Origin: Kluyvera genomosp. 1
GTDB lineage: Bacteria > Pseudomonadota > Gammaproteobacteria > Enterobacterales > Enterobacteriaceae
Length of the DNA: 64,000 nt
NCBI RefSeq assembly: GCF_001266615.1
Contig: NZ_LGHZ01000008.1
Location: 62,001 to 126,000 of the forward strand
Reading direction: 5' to 3'
The position numbers and the translations under genes are program-made. The stretch's first letter is position 1. Every line of letters begins with the position of its first letter. This document shows positions 15,624 through 24,998 of the stretch, in pieces. The notes under the pieces were generated by a model. The model ran no database searches and was not told the origin of the DNA. It worked only from the letters and a program-made list of their open reading frames with translations.

Positions 15624-16007
15624 TTAACAAACACAGTGATCAATGGGGTGGAGGTAGCGAGACTCTCCGTGCATATTGGTGACGCGATACTTGTGTGGTG
15701 GCACATCGAAATAGTTTTTAAACGTTCGCGTCAGCGTCTGCTGCGATTCAAAACCGTAACGCTCCGCCAGATAGAGGATCGGCTCGTTACTTTCTTTTAA
15801 TTTCTGGGCAATTTCCGTCAGTTTACGGGTGCGGATGTATTGACCTAATGAGTGACCGGTCTCTTTTTTGAACATCCGCTGCAGGTGCCACTTGGAGTAA
15901 CCAGAACGCTCGGACACTTTTTCAAGCGACAGCGGGGATTCCAGGTTATCTTCGATCCAGCCCAAAATGCTATGAATAGTAATAGCGTCGGTGTTGCGTC
16001 TGGACAT
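15624..16007 (-). CDS. marA: MarA, AraC-type activator of the mar/sox/rob regulon
   Basis: 127 residues, almost identical to E. coli MarA over two helix-turn-helix units (about residues 30-52, [20 protein letters not shown], and 79-102, [20 protein letters not shown]). It binds marboxes as a monomer and activates acrAB, tolC, micF and others, giving multidrug and oxidative stress tolerance. The far C-terminus ([10 protein letters not shown]) differs from E. coli. It is 20 bp downstream of marR in one operon. Confidence 0.97.
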   Translation of the reverse strand: MSRRNTDAITIHSILGWIEDNLESPLSLEKVSERSGYSKWHLQRMFKKETGHSLGQYIRTRKLTEIAQKLKESNEPILYLAERYGFESQQTLTRTFKNYFDVPPHKYRVTNMHGESRYLHPIDHCVC

Positions 16008-16027
16008 CGTCTTACCTCTTCTTCTGT

Positions 16028-16462
16028 TTACGGCAATATTTTTTTAAGTAGAAGCTCAAGCGTTGCCACTTCATTTGCCGTTAAGTTTTTTGTTAATTCC
16101 TGGTGCAGGTTTTGCCCAACGAGCTGATGACATTGCTCACAGATTGCCGCGCCTTCTGGCGTTAGCTGAATCAATACCCCTCGCTTATCGTTTGGATTGG
16201 GTAACCGAGCTATCCAGCCCCGACACAACAAACGGTCCAGCATGCGGGTGAGTGCACCCAAGTCCACTGAGAGGGTCTTCTTCAATTCCACAGGGGTGAT
16301 ACTGCCCTGACAGCGAATGGAGCACAGAACCCTGAACTGCGAGGCGGTAATGTCTTCTGGCGATAAATGCTCGTTGAGTAAGCGATCTTTTTTCTGGTTA
16401 ACCATGTGAATCAAATGCCCAAGTGGAATCATTTCATTGAAGAGATTGCTTGTGCTGTTCAC
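16028..16462 (-). CDS. marR: MarR, repressor of the mar operon
   Basis: 144 residues from the GTG at 16462-16460, the position of the E. coli start; a longer frame from an ATG at 16519 would run through the operator and is not credible. Winged-helix MarR fold with recognition helix around [20 protein letters not shown] (about residues 62-81) and wing [14 protein letters not shown]. It represses marRAB and is released by copper-driven disulfide formation or phenolics; the Cys in the QCH sequence used for copper sensing (about residue 108) is present. Confidence 0.95.
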   Translation of the reverse strand: MNSTSNLFNEMIPLGHLIHMVNQKKDRLLNEHLSPEDITASQFRVLCSIRCQGSITPVELKKTLSVDLGALTRMLDRLLCRGWIARLPNPNDKRGVLIQLTPEGAAICEQCHQLVGQNLHQELTKNLTANEVATLELLLKKILP

Positions 16463-16467
16463 TTTGG

Positions 16468-16561
16468 TTGCCCTGGCAAGTACTTTAGTTGCGGAGGATA
16501 TTATTTCCCATGCAACCATAAGTCAACTGAATGGATGGCGGGATGCCACGAATTGCTAAAA
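16468..16561 (-). promoter_or_regulatory. marO: marbox, promoter and two MarR sites
   Basis: Read on the minus strand: a marbox (TTTTAGCAATTCGTGGCATC, 16561-16542), -35 TTGACT (16526-16521), 17 bp, -10 TAATAT (16503-16498). MarR site II near the start codon is an intact TTGCCAGGGCAA (16479-16468). Site I overlapping the -35/-10 spacer is TTGCATGGGAAA (16515-16504), altered relative to the E. coli palindrome TTGCCTGGGCAA. The layout fits MarA/SoxS/Rob activation and MarR repression. Confidence 0.88.
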
Positions 16562-16623
16562 CGGTTCAAATAACGATAAATAGGATATCCTGTACTTAGC
16601 TAAGCGAGAGCGAAAGCTGCTGT

Positions 16624-16661
16624 GCTGAACGGCTAACGCCCGGCGTTCAGCGCGTTTTTTT
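16624..16661 (+). terminator. Intrinsic terminator in the marC leader
   Basis: GCTGAACG (16624-16631), a 12-base loop, CGTTCAGC (16644-16651), then GCG and seven T (16655-16661), only 29 bp before the marC ATG. Any transcript that starts in the mar intergenic region towards marC must pass it, so it is an attenuator-like element or the end of a short leader RNA. Confidence 0.65.
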
Positions 16662-16690
16662 CCGTAAAACAGACAGGATTTTGGATATCT

Positions 16691-17359
16691 ATGAAGGAAC
16701 TCTTTCAGGCAATTGGCCTTGGGCTGGTAGTGCTGCTGCCGCTGGCGAACCCATTAACCACCGTCGCGCTGTTCCTCGGACTTTCGGGAAACATGAATAA
16801 TGCGGAGCGTAACCGCCAGTCTTTGATGGCCTCCGTCTACGTGTTCGCTATCATGATGGTGGCCTATTACGCGGGTCAGGTGGTGATGAATACATTCGGT
16901 ATATCAATACCTGGCCTGCGTATTGCCGGGGGATTGATTGTTGCCTTTATCGGTTTCCGGATGTTGTTCCCGCAGCAAAAAGCGCATGAATCGCTGGAAG
17001 CGCAGAGTAAATCGGAAGAGTTAAAAGAAGAGCCGACTGCTAATATCGCCTTCGTCCCGCTGGCGATGCCGAGCACCGCCGGGCCGGGGACCATTGCGAT
17101 GATCATCAGCTCAGCGTCTACAGTCAAACACGGCGTTAATTTCCCTGAGTGGGTGGTGCTGGTGGCTCCGCCTATGATCTTCGCGCTGGTTGGGGTGATC
17201 CTGTGGGGATGTTTACGCAGCTCCGGTGCCATCATGCGTTTGGTGGGTAAAGGGGGGATTGAAGCGATTTCCCGACTGATGGGCTTCCTGCTGGTGTGTA
17301 TGGGCGTGCAGTTTATTATTAACGGTGTGCTGGAGATTATCTCTACCTATCACGCGTGA
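16691..17359 (+). CDS. marC: MarC, inner membrane protein
   Basis: 222 residues with six hydrophobic helices, closely matching E. coli MarC (221). The conserved MarC-family motif [22 protein letters not shown] is at about residues 9-30 and [16 protein letters not shown] at about 125-140. Its biochemical role is not known; it was first linked to multiple antibiotic resistance only by position. It is divergent from marRAB and converges on sotB. Confidence 0.94.
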   Translation: MKELFQAIGLGLVVLLPLANPLTTVALFLGLSGNMNNAERNRQSLMASVYVFAIMMVAYYAGQVVMNTFGISIPGLRIAGGLIVAFIGFRMLFPQQKAHESLEAQSKSEELKEEPTANIAFVPLAMPSTAGPGTIAMIISSASTVKHGVNFPEWVVLVAPPMIFALVGVILWGCLRSSGAIMRLVGKGGIEAISRLMGFLLVCMGVQFIINGVLEIISTYHA

Positions 17360-17364
17360 TTCAC

Positions 17365-17396
17365 ATCGAGGCCGCATCGTGTGATGCGGCCTCGAT
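17365..17396. repeat. 14-bp perfect hairpin between marC and sotB
   Basis: ATCGAGGCCGCATC (17365-17378), GTGT, GATGCGGCCTCGAT (17383-17396). It separates the convergent marC and sotB genes. There is no T run on either strand, so it may act as a bidirectional barrier or protect mRNA ends. Confidence 0.6.
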
Positions 17397-17400
17397 AGTA

Positions 17401-18600
17401 TCAGTGTTGATGCGCCTGTTCTTCTAATGACGTCGCCGGCCAGCGGCGGAAAATTACGACCGACCAGATAAAAGCAGCCAGTGCCGGCACCGCGCCGACA
17501 TAGCCAATGGCTGACATTGAGAAATGGGTGCTTATTTGGCTACCAAGCAGCGCACCCGCACCAATTCCGATATTAAAAATCCCCGAGAACAGTGACATCG
17601 CCACATCGGTCGCATCCGGAGCCAGCGCCAGTACTTTGACCTGCATTCCCAGGCCAATCACCATAATCGCGATACCCCAGAAGACGCTGAGTACCGCAAG
17701 ATGGCTGGCGTCCTGGGATGCGGGCATCAACAGCAGTAAACATGCCAGCAGCAAACCAATGGCGCTGCTGACCAGCCCGGAAGCATGTTTGTTGCCCAGT
17801 TTACCAAACAGCACACTACCGATAATCCCCGCACCGCCCAGGACCAACAGCAGAATGGTGGCGAAATTGCCGCTCAGTCCGGCGACGGTTTGTACGAAGG
17901 GCTCAATATAGCTGTAGGCAGTGTAATGTGCGGTCACTACCACTACGGTCAGCAGATAGATACTGACCAGCGCCGGACGGCGGAACAGTACCGGCAGGCT
18001 TTTCAGCGATCCGGAGTGTTCGCTTGGCAGCAGCGGCAGCAGCTTCACCAGCGCCAGCAGGGTAATGAGTGCACCCACGCCAATGGCGAAGAATGTGGTG
18101 CGCCAGCCGAAGTATTGGCCAACGATACGGCCAATCGGAATGCCGAAAACCATCGCCAGAGCGGTACCGGTAGCGATAAGACTCAGCGCCTGGGCGCGTT
18201 TACCAGCAGGGGCCATACGAATGGCCAGTGAGGCGGTTATCGACCAGAACACCGCATGGGCAAAGGCAATCCCGATTCGGCTGGCCACCAGCACGGTAAA
18301 GTTCCACGCCAGGAAAGAGAGCACGTGGCTGGCAATAAATACAATAAACAGGCCGATCAGCAGCTTGCGGCGCTCCATTTGGCTGGTTAACAGCATAAAT
18401 GGCAGCGACATGAGCGCGACGACCCAAGCGTAAATGGTCAACATGATACCGACTTCGGCGGTTTGCATACCAAAGCTACCGGCAATGTCGGAGAGCAGAC
18501 CGACGGGGACAAATTCGGTGGTATTAAAGATAAAAGCAGCGATAGCCAGCGTGACCACCCGAAGCCACGCGATCCGACGAGAGACCGTGTTAGTTGTCAT
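17401..18600 (-). CDS. sotB: SotB (YdeA), sugar/arabinose efflux MFS protein
   Basis: 399 residues, 12 predicted helices, strongly similar to E. coli SotB over its length ([22 protein letters not shown] at the N-terminus, with the DHA1-type motif around [13 protein letters not shown]). In E. coli it exports L-arabinose, IPTG and related sugars and prevents their toxic accumulation. It lies next to marC in E. coli as well. Confidence 0.94.
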   Translation of the reverse strand: MTTNTVSRRIAWLRVVTLAIAAFIFNTTEFVPVGLLSDIAGSFGMQTAEVGIMLTIYAWVVALMSLPFMLLTSQMERRKLLIGLFIVFIASHVLSFLAWNFTVLVASRIGIAFAHAVFWSITASLAIRMAPAGKRAQALSLIATGTALAMVFGIPIGRIVGQYFGWRTTFFAIGVGALITLLALVKLLPLLPSEHSGSLKSLPVLFRRPALVSIYLLTVVVVTAHYTAYSYIEPFVQTVAGLSGNFATILLLVLGGAGIIGSVLFGKLGNKHASGLVSSAIGLLLACLLLLMPASQDASHLAVLSVFWGIAIMVIGLGMQVKVLALAPDATDVAMSLFSGIFNIGIGAGALLGSQISTHFSMSAIGYVGAVPALAAFIWSVVIFRRWPATSLEEQAHQH

Positions 18601-18802
18601 AGAAATGCACCGGGAGCGTTAGAGAAATGATGAGATGCTTGATCTTAAAGCGATTGTTGCGCGGAATACAAACATTTTGTGAGTTATATCTCATTTTTAT
18701 ATGGTTGTGACGTTGTCACAAATATTCCTGTTGAAGACGCTTGTCGATGTTAAATTTTCGTGTCAATTTGCTATAAAAAGAGAGAACAGCGCGGGGAACC
18801 TT

Positions 18803-19591
18803 ATGCACGAAATTGATTTTTATATGGTTGATGCCTTCAGCCGCCATGCCTTTGGTGGGAATGCGGCAGCGGTCTGTGTTCTGGACGATTGGCTGCCGGA
18901 TGAGGTGATGCAACAAATGGCATGCCAGCATAACCAATCGGAAACCGCGTTTATCGTCAAACAGCAAAGCGGTTTCGCCTTGCGCTGGTTTACATCGCGC
19001 ATTGAAGTCAATCTCTGCGGCCATGCGACGCTCGCCAGCGCCCATGTGGTATTTAATCATCTGCACTATCCCGACGAACGCATCCACTTTGACACGCTCT
19101 CCGGCCGCTTGACCGTCTCGCGTAGCGGTGAGTGGTTGACGCTGGATTTTCCGGCGTGCCCGACACAAGAACAAACACCGCCCCCTGAAATGCTCCGCGC
19201 GCTGGGTATCGACAGCTACCTCAATGCGCGTAAGGGACGCGCATGGGTGATTGAACTGGAAAATCGCCAGCAGGTTGAAGCGCTGACGCCGGATATTGCG
19301 GCTATGACGCCGGTTGAACATAAGGTATCGGTGACCGCCGCAGGAGACGGTGAATATGACTTTGTCAGCCGTTTCTTCTCGCCAGGTGAAGCGGTCTGGG
19401 AAGATCCGGTCACCGGCTCGGCGCATACCATGCTTATTCCCTACTGGGGCGAAAAGCTCGGTAAAAAGCTGATGCTGGCACGACAGGTTTCCGCGCGTGG
19501 TGGCGATGTCCGCTGCGAATGGGCAGGCGAGCGGGTGTATATGAGTGGGACGACGCGAACCTATTTGCAGGGAAAAGTCTTACTGGATTGA
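18803..19591 (+). CDS. PhzF-family isomerase
   Basis: 262 residues from the ATG preceded by GGGGAA; an upstream in-frame start at 18701 would add unrelated residues. Two-lobed diaminopimelate-epimerase-like fold. The catalytic Glu is in HNQSETAFI (about residue 44), with CGHATLAS at about residues 73-80 and the second active-site region EDPVTGSAHTML near residue 214. Family enzymes catalyse isomerisation or epimerisation without cofactor (YddE, PhzF); substrate here is unknown. It occupies, with the LDH-like gene, the interval between sotB and ptrR, where E. coli has other DNA. Confidence 0.85.
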   Translation: MHEIDFYMVDAFSRHAFGGNAAAVCVLDDWLPDEVMQQMACQHNQSETAFIVKQQSGFALRWFTSRIEVNLCGHATLASAHVVFNHLHYPDERIHFDTLSGRLTVSRSGEWLTLDFPACPTQEQTPPPEMLRALGIDSYLNARKGRAWVIELENRQQVEALTPDIAAMTPVEHKVSVTAAGDGEYDFVSRFFSPGEAVWEDPVTGSAHTMLIPYWGEKLGKKLMLARQVSARGGDVRCEWAGERVYMSGTTRTYLQGKVLLD

Positions 19592-19597
19592 TGCCTT

Positions 19598-19633
19598 GTC
19601 GGCTACGCCCTGCGAACGCAAAACGTAGCCGAC
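19598..19633. repeat. REP-like intergenic hairpin
   Basis: GTCGGCTACG (19598-19607) and CGTAGCCGAC (19624-19633) around a 16-base loop, between convergent phzF-like and LDH-like genes. Resembles repetitive extragenic elements of enterobacteria in size and composition; without a genome copy number I cannot prove it. It may also end transcripts. Confidence 0.5.
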
Positions 19634-19645
19634 GTTGCTTGCTGC

Positions 19646-20590
19646 CTAGGGTAGCAAGGCAATATTCGTTTTAATTACCTCTACGGAGTGCGCAAACTTC
19701 TCTAGCTCATCGTCAGCGAGCTGCAGTTCAATTATCTGCTGGACACCGCTTTGTGCTAATACGGCAGGCACACCAATCGCTACGCCGTTTACACCATATT
19801 CACCGTCCACAATGCAAGAGATCGCCAGCGCGCGATGGCTGCCGGTGAACACATTGCGACAAATCTCGGCAATGGTCCCAGCAATACCGTACTCGGTACA
19901 GCCTTTGCCAGCATAAATTTCAAAACCCAGTTTACGTACGCTCTCAGCCATCGCCTGACGATCGAGCGCTTTGCCGGTACGCCGTTGGTAAACCTGTTCA
20001 ATCGGCGAACCGTAAACCGAGGAGTGCGACCACACCGGGAACTGCGTGTCGCCGTGTTCGCCAAGGATAAAGGCATCAATACTTTGTGCTCCGATATCCA
20101 GATCCTGCGCCAGCTTACGCCGCAGGCGGGTGGTATCGAGCCATACTCCAGTGCCAATGACTTGGTTACGCGGCAGACCAGAGAGCTGCCATACCTGCCA
20201 GGTAATGATGTCGCATGGGTTTGTGGCAATCAGGAAAATGCCGTTAAACCCGCCGGCCATCATTTGCGGAACAATGCTGTGCACGATACGGGCGGTACCG
20301 TGCAGTTCATCGAGGCGCGTTTGGCCGGGCTTCAATGCACCGCCGGAGACGGTGATGACCGCGATATCGACATCGGCACAATCGCTGGCTTCGCGACAAG
20401 AGATAGTCATCATGCCGGGCATATAGGCTGCGGCATCGCTCAGATCCTGGGCATGCGCTTGCGCGCGGTCCTTATTCAGATCGACCAGGATTAATTCTTC
20501 GCAAATATTCTGATTCAGCAGCGCATAGGCGGCCGATGCGCCAACGTTACCGGCGCCGATGATCATGACCTTACGGGCTTTGGTATTCAT
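19646..20590 (-). CDS. L-lactate/2-hydroxyacid dehydrogenase (LDH/MDH fold)
   Basis: 314 residues with the NAD motif GAGNVG at 12-17, the substrate-binding Arg at 92 (KPGQTRLDE), Asp152 and Arg155 in WLDTTR and the catalytic His179 in GEHGDTQFPVW. It is a complete L-LDH-type enzyme expected to reduce a 2-oxo acid with NADH in the cytoplasm. The residue aligned with the LDH specificity position (Gln102 in Bacillus numbering; malate enzymes have Arg) is Leu86 here, so substrate may be larger than pyruvate, as in hydroxyisocaproate dehydrogenases. NAD-dependent L-LDH of this type is uncommon in enterobacteria. It stands alone between convergent and divergent neighbours. Confidence 0.85.
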   Translation of the reverse strand: MNTKARKVMIIGAGNVGASAAYALLNQNICEELILVDLNKDRAQAHAQDLSDAAAYMPGMMTISCREASDCADVDIAVITVSGGALKPGQTRLDELHGTARIVHSIVPQMMAGGFNGIFLIATNPCDIITWQVWQLSGLPRNQVIGTGVWLDTTRLRRKLAQDLDIGAQSIDAFILGEHGDTQFPVWSHSSVYGSPIEQVYQRRTGKALDRQAMAESVRKLGFEIYAGKGCTEYGIAGTIAEICRNVFTGSHRALAISCIVDGEYGVNGVAIGVPAVLAQSGVQQIIELQLADDELEKFAHSVEVIKTNIALLP

Positions 20591-20742
20591 GGTATTTCCA
20601 CTAGATAGAGAAACAACAGGGGATAAAACTACTCGTTAACAAGCGGTTAGCGCAATAGTCTGCCGCAATTATAAGTTAACGATCTGAGTCGATGAACAGC
20701 CGAATGGTAGAGTGGGGAAACAATTAAAAGCCGGAGCCGCCT

Positions 20743-21213
20743 ATGTACACTATCGCTGTGACATCCACCGCTGATGCGGGAATTCATTCTCTCATCGCCG
20801 CCCTTGATCGTTACCAAATGGCGCTTTATCCACAGGAGAGTAATCATCTGGTCGATTTATCACAGCTGCCGCAGGAGCAACTGATACTGTTGGCTATTCG
20901 CCACGGTGAACAGGCTATTGGCTGCGGAGCCATTGTTGTCGGTGAGGGGGGGCGCGCAGAAATGAAGCGTGTGTACATTGACGACACGCATCGCGGACAA
21001 CGGTTGGGTGAAAAATTGTTGGCTGAACTCGAGCGTGCCGCGTGGCAACGTGGTTGCCATACGCTGCAATTAGAAACGGGAATCCATCAGCACGCGGCCA
21101 TTCGACTCTATGAACGCTGTGGCTATGAAGTGTGTGACGCGTTTGCCCCGTATCAGCCCGATCCGCTGAGCATTTTTATGACGAAAGTGCTGGCTCATCC
21201 AGTAACGCAATAA
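20743..21213 (+). CDS. GNAT-family N-acetyltransferase
   Basis: 156 residues, single GNAT domain. The acetyl-CoA motif R/Q-x-x-G-x-G/A is in [15 protein letters not shown] (about residues 85-99) after the MKRVYID strand, and the C-terminal [13 protein letters not shown] motif is typical. GGAG precedes the ATG. Similar to YsnE-type acetyltransferases; substrate unknown. Its 3' end overlaps the 3' end of ptrR on the other strand by 38 bp. Confidence 0.82.
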   Translation: MYTIAVTSTADAGIHSLIAALDRYQMALYPQESNHLVDLSQLPQEQLILLAIRHGEQAIGCGAIVVGEGGRAEMKRVYIDDTHRGQRLGEKLLAELERAAWQRGCHTLQLETGIHQHAAIRLYERCGYEVCDAFAPYQPDPLSIFMTKVLAHPVTQ

Positions 21214-22045
21214 ACGCCTCCAGCTGACGACTCATCGCCCCGCGTCGCCATACCAGCCAGGTCGTCAGCCAGCGCCATTTCTCGGCCAGCGGCCAGGCCG
21301 ATACCTGGTGGTGACCGGGCATACTTTCCAACATGCTGCGCGGTATCAGCGCTAAACCGGCCCCGGCTATCACGCAGGCTAACATGCCGTGATAAGACTC
21401 CATTTCGTGGATACGACCCGGCATGGCTTTGTCTGCATGAAACCAGCTTTCAAAATGACGACGATAAGAGCAGTTGGCGCGAAACGCGTAGATACTCACC
21501 CCGTTCACCTCGCTGGCGCGCGTAATCGGCGGATGCCCGTGGGCGGCGACTAACATCATCTCTTCCTGGTACACCGGCATACCATCAAGACCTGGATGCA
21601 GTATGGGCCCATCAATAAACGCCGCGCTTAGCGTACCTTCAAGCACGCCATCGGTCATGGTGCCTGAAGGCCCGGTCGCCAGATCGAATTGGATGCGCGG
21701 GTAGCGCTGATTATAACGTGCGAGCGTTTCCGGAATACGCACGGCGGCGGTGCTTTCCAGCGCACCCAGAGCAAACAAACCCTGGGGCTCATCGCCAGAG
21801 ACGACCATTCGCGCTTCATCGACCAGCGCAAGGATCTGCTGGCTATAGCGAAGAAAACTGTGTCCAGCAGGAGAAAGGCGCAGACGCTGGTTCTCGCGGA
21901 TAAATAGCTCAACGCCGAGATCGGCCTCCAGTTGACGAATGCGGGTCGTCAGGTTGGAAGGTACGCGGTGCACCTTCTGCGCGGCTTGGGTAATGCTACC
22001 GGTCTGGGCGACGGCGTTGAACATTTCCAGTTGAGTTAAGTCCAT
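21176..22045 (-). CDS. ptrR: PtrR (YneJ), LysR-type regulator
   Basis: 289 residues, very close to E. coli PtrR (YneJ). The helix-turn-helix is at residues 18-42 ([23 protein letters not shown]), followed by the two-lobe effector domain. In E. coli PtrR regulates the divergent sad-glsB genes and putrescine/stationary-phase related functions. It is divergent from sad here with about 100 bp between starts, so that intergenic region should hold its operator. Confidence 0.92.
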   Translation of the reverse strand: MDLTQLEMFNAVAQTGSITQAAQKVHRVPSNLTTRIRQLEADLGVELFIRENQRLRLSPAGHSFLRYSQQILALVDEARMVVSGDEPQGLFALGALESTAAVRIPETLARYNQRYPRIQFDLATGPSGTMTDGVLEGTLSAAFIDGPILHPGLDGMPVYQEEMMLVAAHGHPPITRASEVNGVSIYAFRANCSYRRHFESWFHADKAMPGRIHEMESYHGMLACVIAGAGLALIPRSMLESMPGHHQVSAWPLAEKWRWLTTWLVWRRGAMSRQLEAFIALLDEPALSS

Positions 22046-22148
22046 GGTGTTCTCGTATCGTGAATGTTTCGGTTAATATTATTCAGTTTTCATAAATAGC
22101 AGAATAGGCGAGGATGTCACCACTGCGCAATTGACGAGGAAAGAAAAA

Positions 22149-23534
22149 ATGAATTCACCTGCAACCCACGCTGTTTCGATTAACCCGGCTACTGGCGAAA
22201 CGATTTCCTCGCTGCCTTGGGCGACGACGGCAGAAGTCGATGTTGTGATTGGTCTTGCTGATAATGCTTTTCGCCAATGGCGTAAGACTTCTGTTACCCA
22301 ACGCGCCGATGCGCTACGTGCCGTTGGCCGCGTACTGCGTGAACGCGATGAAGAGATGGCGCAGTGCATTACCCGTGAAATGGGGAAACCCATTAATCAG
22401 GCACGGGGTGAAGTGGCTAAATCTGCCCACCTCTGTGATTGGTATGCGGAACATGGCCCGGCTATGCTGGCGACCGAAGCGACTCAGGTTGAGCACAACC
22501 AGGCCGTTATCGAGTATCGTCCTTTAGGGCCGGTATTAGCCATTATGCCGTGGAACTTCCCGCTGTGGCAGGTGCTGCGCGGTGCGGTGCCGATTATGCT
22601 GGCGGGCAACAGCTATATTCTTAAGCATGCGCCTAACGTTATGGGCTGTGCGACGCTGATTGGCGACATTATTACGCAGGCAGGCGTACCTGCAGGCGTC
22701 TTTAATTGGGTCAACGCAACCAACGACGGCGTGTCGCAGACCATCAACGATCCGCGCGTGGCGGCAGTGACGGTTACCGGTAGCGTGCGTGCCGGGAAAG
22801 CAATTGGTGCACAGGCCGGTGCAGCGCTGAAGAAATGCGTGCTTGAACTCGGTGGCTCCGATCCGTTTATTGTTCTCAACGATGCAGACATCGATATGGC
22901 GGTGCAGGCGGCTGTCATTGGCCGTTATCAAAATACCGGACAAGTCTGCGCGGCCGCAAAACGCTTTATCGTGGAAGCAGGTATTGCCGAAACCTTTACG
23001 CAGAAGTTTGTCGAAGCAGCAAAAGCCCTGAAAATGGGTGATCCCGGTGAAGAGGAGAACTATCTGGGGCCAATGGCGCGTTTTGATCTGCGCGATGAGC
23101 TGCACGATCAGGTGATGGCGACCGTTAAAGAAGGCGCAACTCTGCTGCTCGGTGGCGAGAAGCTCAGCGGTGAAGGTAACTATTATCCCGCGACGGTGCT
23201 CGCCGATGTGCTGCCTGATATGACCGCGTTCCGTCAGGAGATGTTTGGCCCGGTGGCGGCGATTACGGTAGCTAGCGACGCGGATCATGCGCTGGCTTTA
23301 GCTAACGACAGTGAGTTTGGTTTATCGGCTACCGTATTTACCGCCGATAGCGCGCAGGCGCAGCGTTTTGCCGACGAACTTGAGTGTGGCGGCGTCTTCA
23401 TCAATGGCTATAGTGCCAGTGATGCTCGGGTCGCGTTTGGCGGTGTGAAGAAAAGCGGTTTTGGCCGTGAGCTGTCACACTTTGGCCTGCGTGAGTTCTG
23501 TAACGTGCAGACCGTGTGGAAAGATCGTCGCTAA
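22149..23534 (+). CDS. sad: Sad (YneI), succinate-semialdehyde dehydrogenase
   Basis: 461 residues from the ATG following GAGGAAAG; an in-frame start 18 bp upstream is less likely. Aldehyde dehydrogenase fold with the conserved LELGGSDPF (catalytic Glu region, about residues 230-238) and the nucleophile Cys in NTGQVCAAAKR (about residue 268). It oxidises succinate semialdehyde to succinate, mainly with NAD, in the putrescine/GABA breakdown route. glsB follows after 70 bp on the same strand. Confidence 0.94.
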   Translation: MNSPATHAVSINPATGETISSLPWATTAEVDVVIGLADNAFRQWRKTSVTQRADALRAVGRVLRERDEEMAQCITREMGKPINQARGEVAKSAHLCDWYAEHGPAMLATEATQVEHNQAVIEYRPLGPVLAIMPWNFPLWQVLRGAVPIMLAGNSYILKHAPNVMGCATLIGDIITQAGVPAGVFNWVNATNDGVSQTINDPRVAAVTVTGSVRAGKAIGAQAGAALKKCVLELGGSDPFIVLNDADIDMAVQAAVIGRYQNTGQVCAAAKRFIVEAGIAETFTQKFVEAAKALKMGDPGEEENYLGPMARFDLRDELHDQVMATVKEGATLLLGGEKLSGEGNYYPATVLADVLPDMTAFRQEMFGPVAAITVASDADHALALANDSEFGLSATVFTADSAQAQRFADELECGGVFINGYSASDARVAFGGVKKSGFGRELSHFGLREFCNVQTVWKDRR

Positions 23535-23604
23535 GCGAAACGACGTAGCCATGCCACTCTGCTATACTCCCAGGCCGAAAATAGCCTGAGGGCAAGGAGC
23601 GTAA

Positions 23605-24531
23605 GTGGCTACGGTTATCAATAATGCCATGCTAACGTCGATTCTGAACGACGTACGTCCGCTGATTGGGCAGGGTAAAGTGGCGGACTATATTCCGGCA
23701 CTGGCCTGCGTCAGCGGTAATAAACTGGGGATTGCTATCAGCACCGTTGACGGGCAGCACTTTAGCGCCGGCGACGCCAGCGAGCGATTCTCGATTCAGT
23801 CCATTTCAAAAGTTCTCAGTCTGGTGGTGGCGATGAACCACTATCAGGCTGAGGAGATCTGGCCGCGCGTTGGCAAAGATCCCTCCGGTCAGCCGTTCAA
23901 CTCCCTTCTGCAGTTGGAAATGGAACAGGGCATTCCGCGTAATCCTTTTATTAACGCCGGGGCGCTGGTGGTCTGCGATATGTTGCAAGGGCGGTTAAGC
24001 GCGCCTCGTCAACGTATGCTTGAGATTGTGCGTAAGCTAAGCGGTGTCGACGATATCAGCTACGATCTGCAGGTCGCACGTTCGGAGTTTGAACATTCAG
24101 CGCGCAATGCGGCGATTGCCTGGCTGATGAAATCCTTCGGCAACTTCCATCACGATGTGACCACGGTTTTACAAAACTACTTCCACTATTGCGCGTTGAA
24201 GATGAACTGCGTGGAGCTGGCACAAACGTTCTTATTTCTGGCGAATCAGGGGCTGGCTCCGCATTTGGATAAACCGGTTATTTCGCCGATGCAGGCGCGG
24301 CAGGTGAATGCGTTAATGGCGACCAGTGGGATGTACCAAAACGCCGGTGAGTTTGCCTGGCGAGTTGGGCTGCCGGCGAAATCCGGGGTTGGCGGTGGGG
24401 TCGTGGCTATTGTGCCTCATGAGATGGCTATTGCCGTATGGAGCCCGGAGCTTGATGAAACCGGTAACTCGCTGGCAGGTGTGGCGGTGCTGGAAAAACT
24501 GACTCAACAAATAGGACGTTCGGTTTACTGA
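23605..24531 (+). CDS. glsB: GlsB (YneH), glutaminase B
   Basis: 308 residues, the E. coli length, starting at a GTG preceded by AAGGAG. Serine-dependent beta-lactamase-like glutaminase: Ser-x-x-Lys in [12 protein letters not shown] (about residues 62-73), with [11 protein letters not shown] near residue 115 and a GVGGG region near the end. Hydrolyses L-glutamine to glutamate and ammonia in the cytoplasm, active near neutral pH in E. coli. Its stop codon overlaps the ATG of yneG. Confidence 0.95.
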   Translation: MATVINNAMLTSILNDVRPLIGQGKVADYIPALACVSGNKLGIAISTVDGQHFSAGDASERFSIQSISKVLSLVVAMNHYQAEEIWPRVGKDPSGQPFNSLLQLEMEQGIPRNPFINAGALVVCDMLQGRLSAPRQRMLEIVRKLSGVDDISYDLQVARSEFEHSARNAAIAWLMKSFGNFHHDVTTVLQNYFHYCALKMNCVELAQTFLFLANQGLAPHLDKPVISPMQARQVNALMATSGMYQNAGEFAWRVGLPAKSGVGGGVVAIVPHEMAIAVWSPELDETGNSLAGVAVLEKLTQQIGRSVY

Positions 24532-24896
24532 TGGATACGCTGGAAAACCTGTTTTCGCGTCTACAGCGATCGCCGTTTCGCAGCCGTTTTCGGCTGGGCG
24601 AGAAAGAGCGGCAGTATTGTCTGGATAAAGGTGCCGAAGTGATTGACCGTCATGCGGCCGATTTTGTCGCCGGGCGTCTGGCTCCGGCGCAACCGAATAA
24701 CGATGGCAAGCAAACGCCGATGCGCGGACATCCGGTATTTATTGCGCAACACGCGACGGCGACCTGCTGTCGTGGCTGTCTGGCAAAATGGCATCATATT
24801 CCCCAGGGACGAGCGCTGAGCGAAGCGCAGCAGCACTATATTGTGGGGGTTATTCATCACTGGCTCGTGATTCAGATGAATAAAACCGAGAGGTAG
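24531..24896 (+). CDS. yneG: YneG, DUF4186 family protein
   Basis: 121 residues, clearly E. coli YneG (119). The block GKQTPMRGHPVFIAQHATATCCRGCLAKWH (residues about 63-92) contains a paired Cys-Cys-x2-Cys and His residues that look like a metal or redox site. No function is established. Its start overlaps the glsB stop (TGATG), so the two are translated together. Confidence 0.9.
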   Translation: MDTLENLFSRLQRSPFRSRFRLGEKERQYCLDKGAEVIDRHAADFVAGRLAPAQPNNDGKQTPMRGHPVFIAQHATATCCRGCLAKWHHIPQGRALSEAQQHYIVGVIHHWLVIQMNKTER

Positions 24897-24998
24897 CACG
24901 CATAAGTTTAATCTGAAAAGCTATCTATTTTGATAGCTTGCTCAAACGAACGTCGCTCAATATGATAGGCCGGGCGACGTATCGGAATAAATTGTGTT

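Noticed and set aside
16463..16519. Extended ATG start for marR
   Set aside because: The added codons would cover both MarR sites and the -10 element; homologous start is the GTG at 16462.
22536..23288. 250-codon minus-strand frame opposite sad
   Set aside because: Composition (His, Arg, Cys rich) is typical of the antisense of a high-GC third-position gene; sad is certain.
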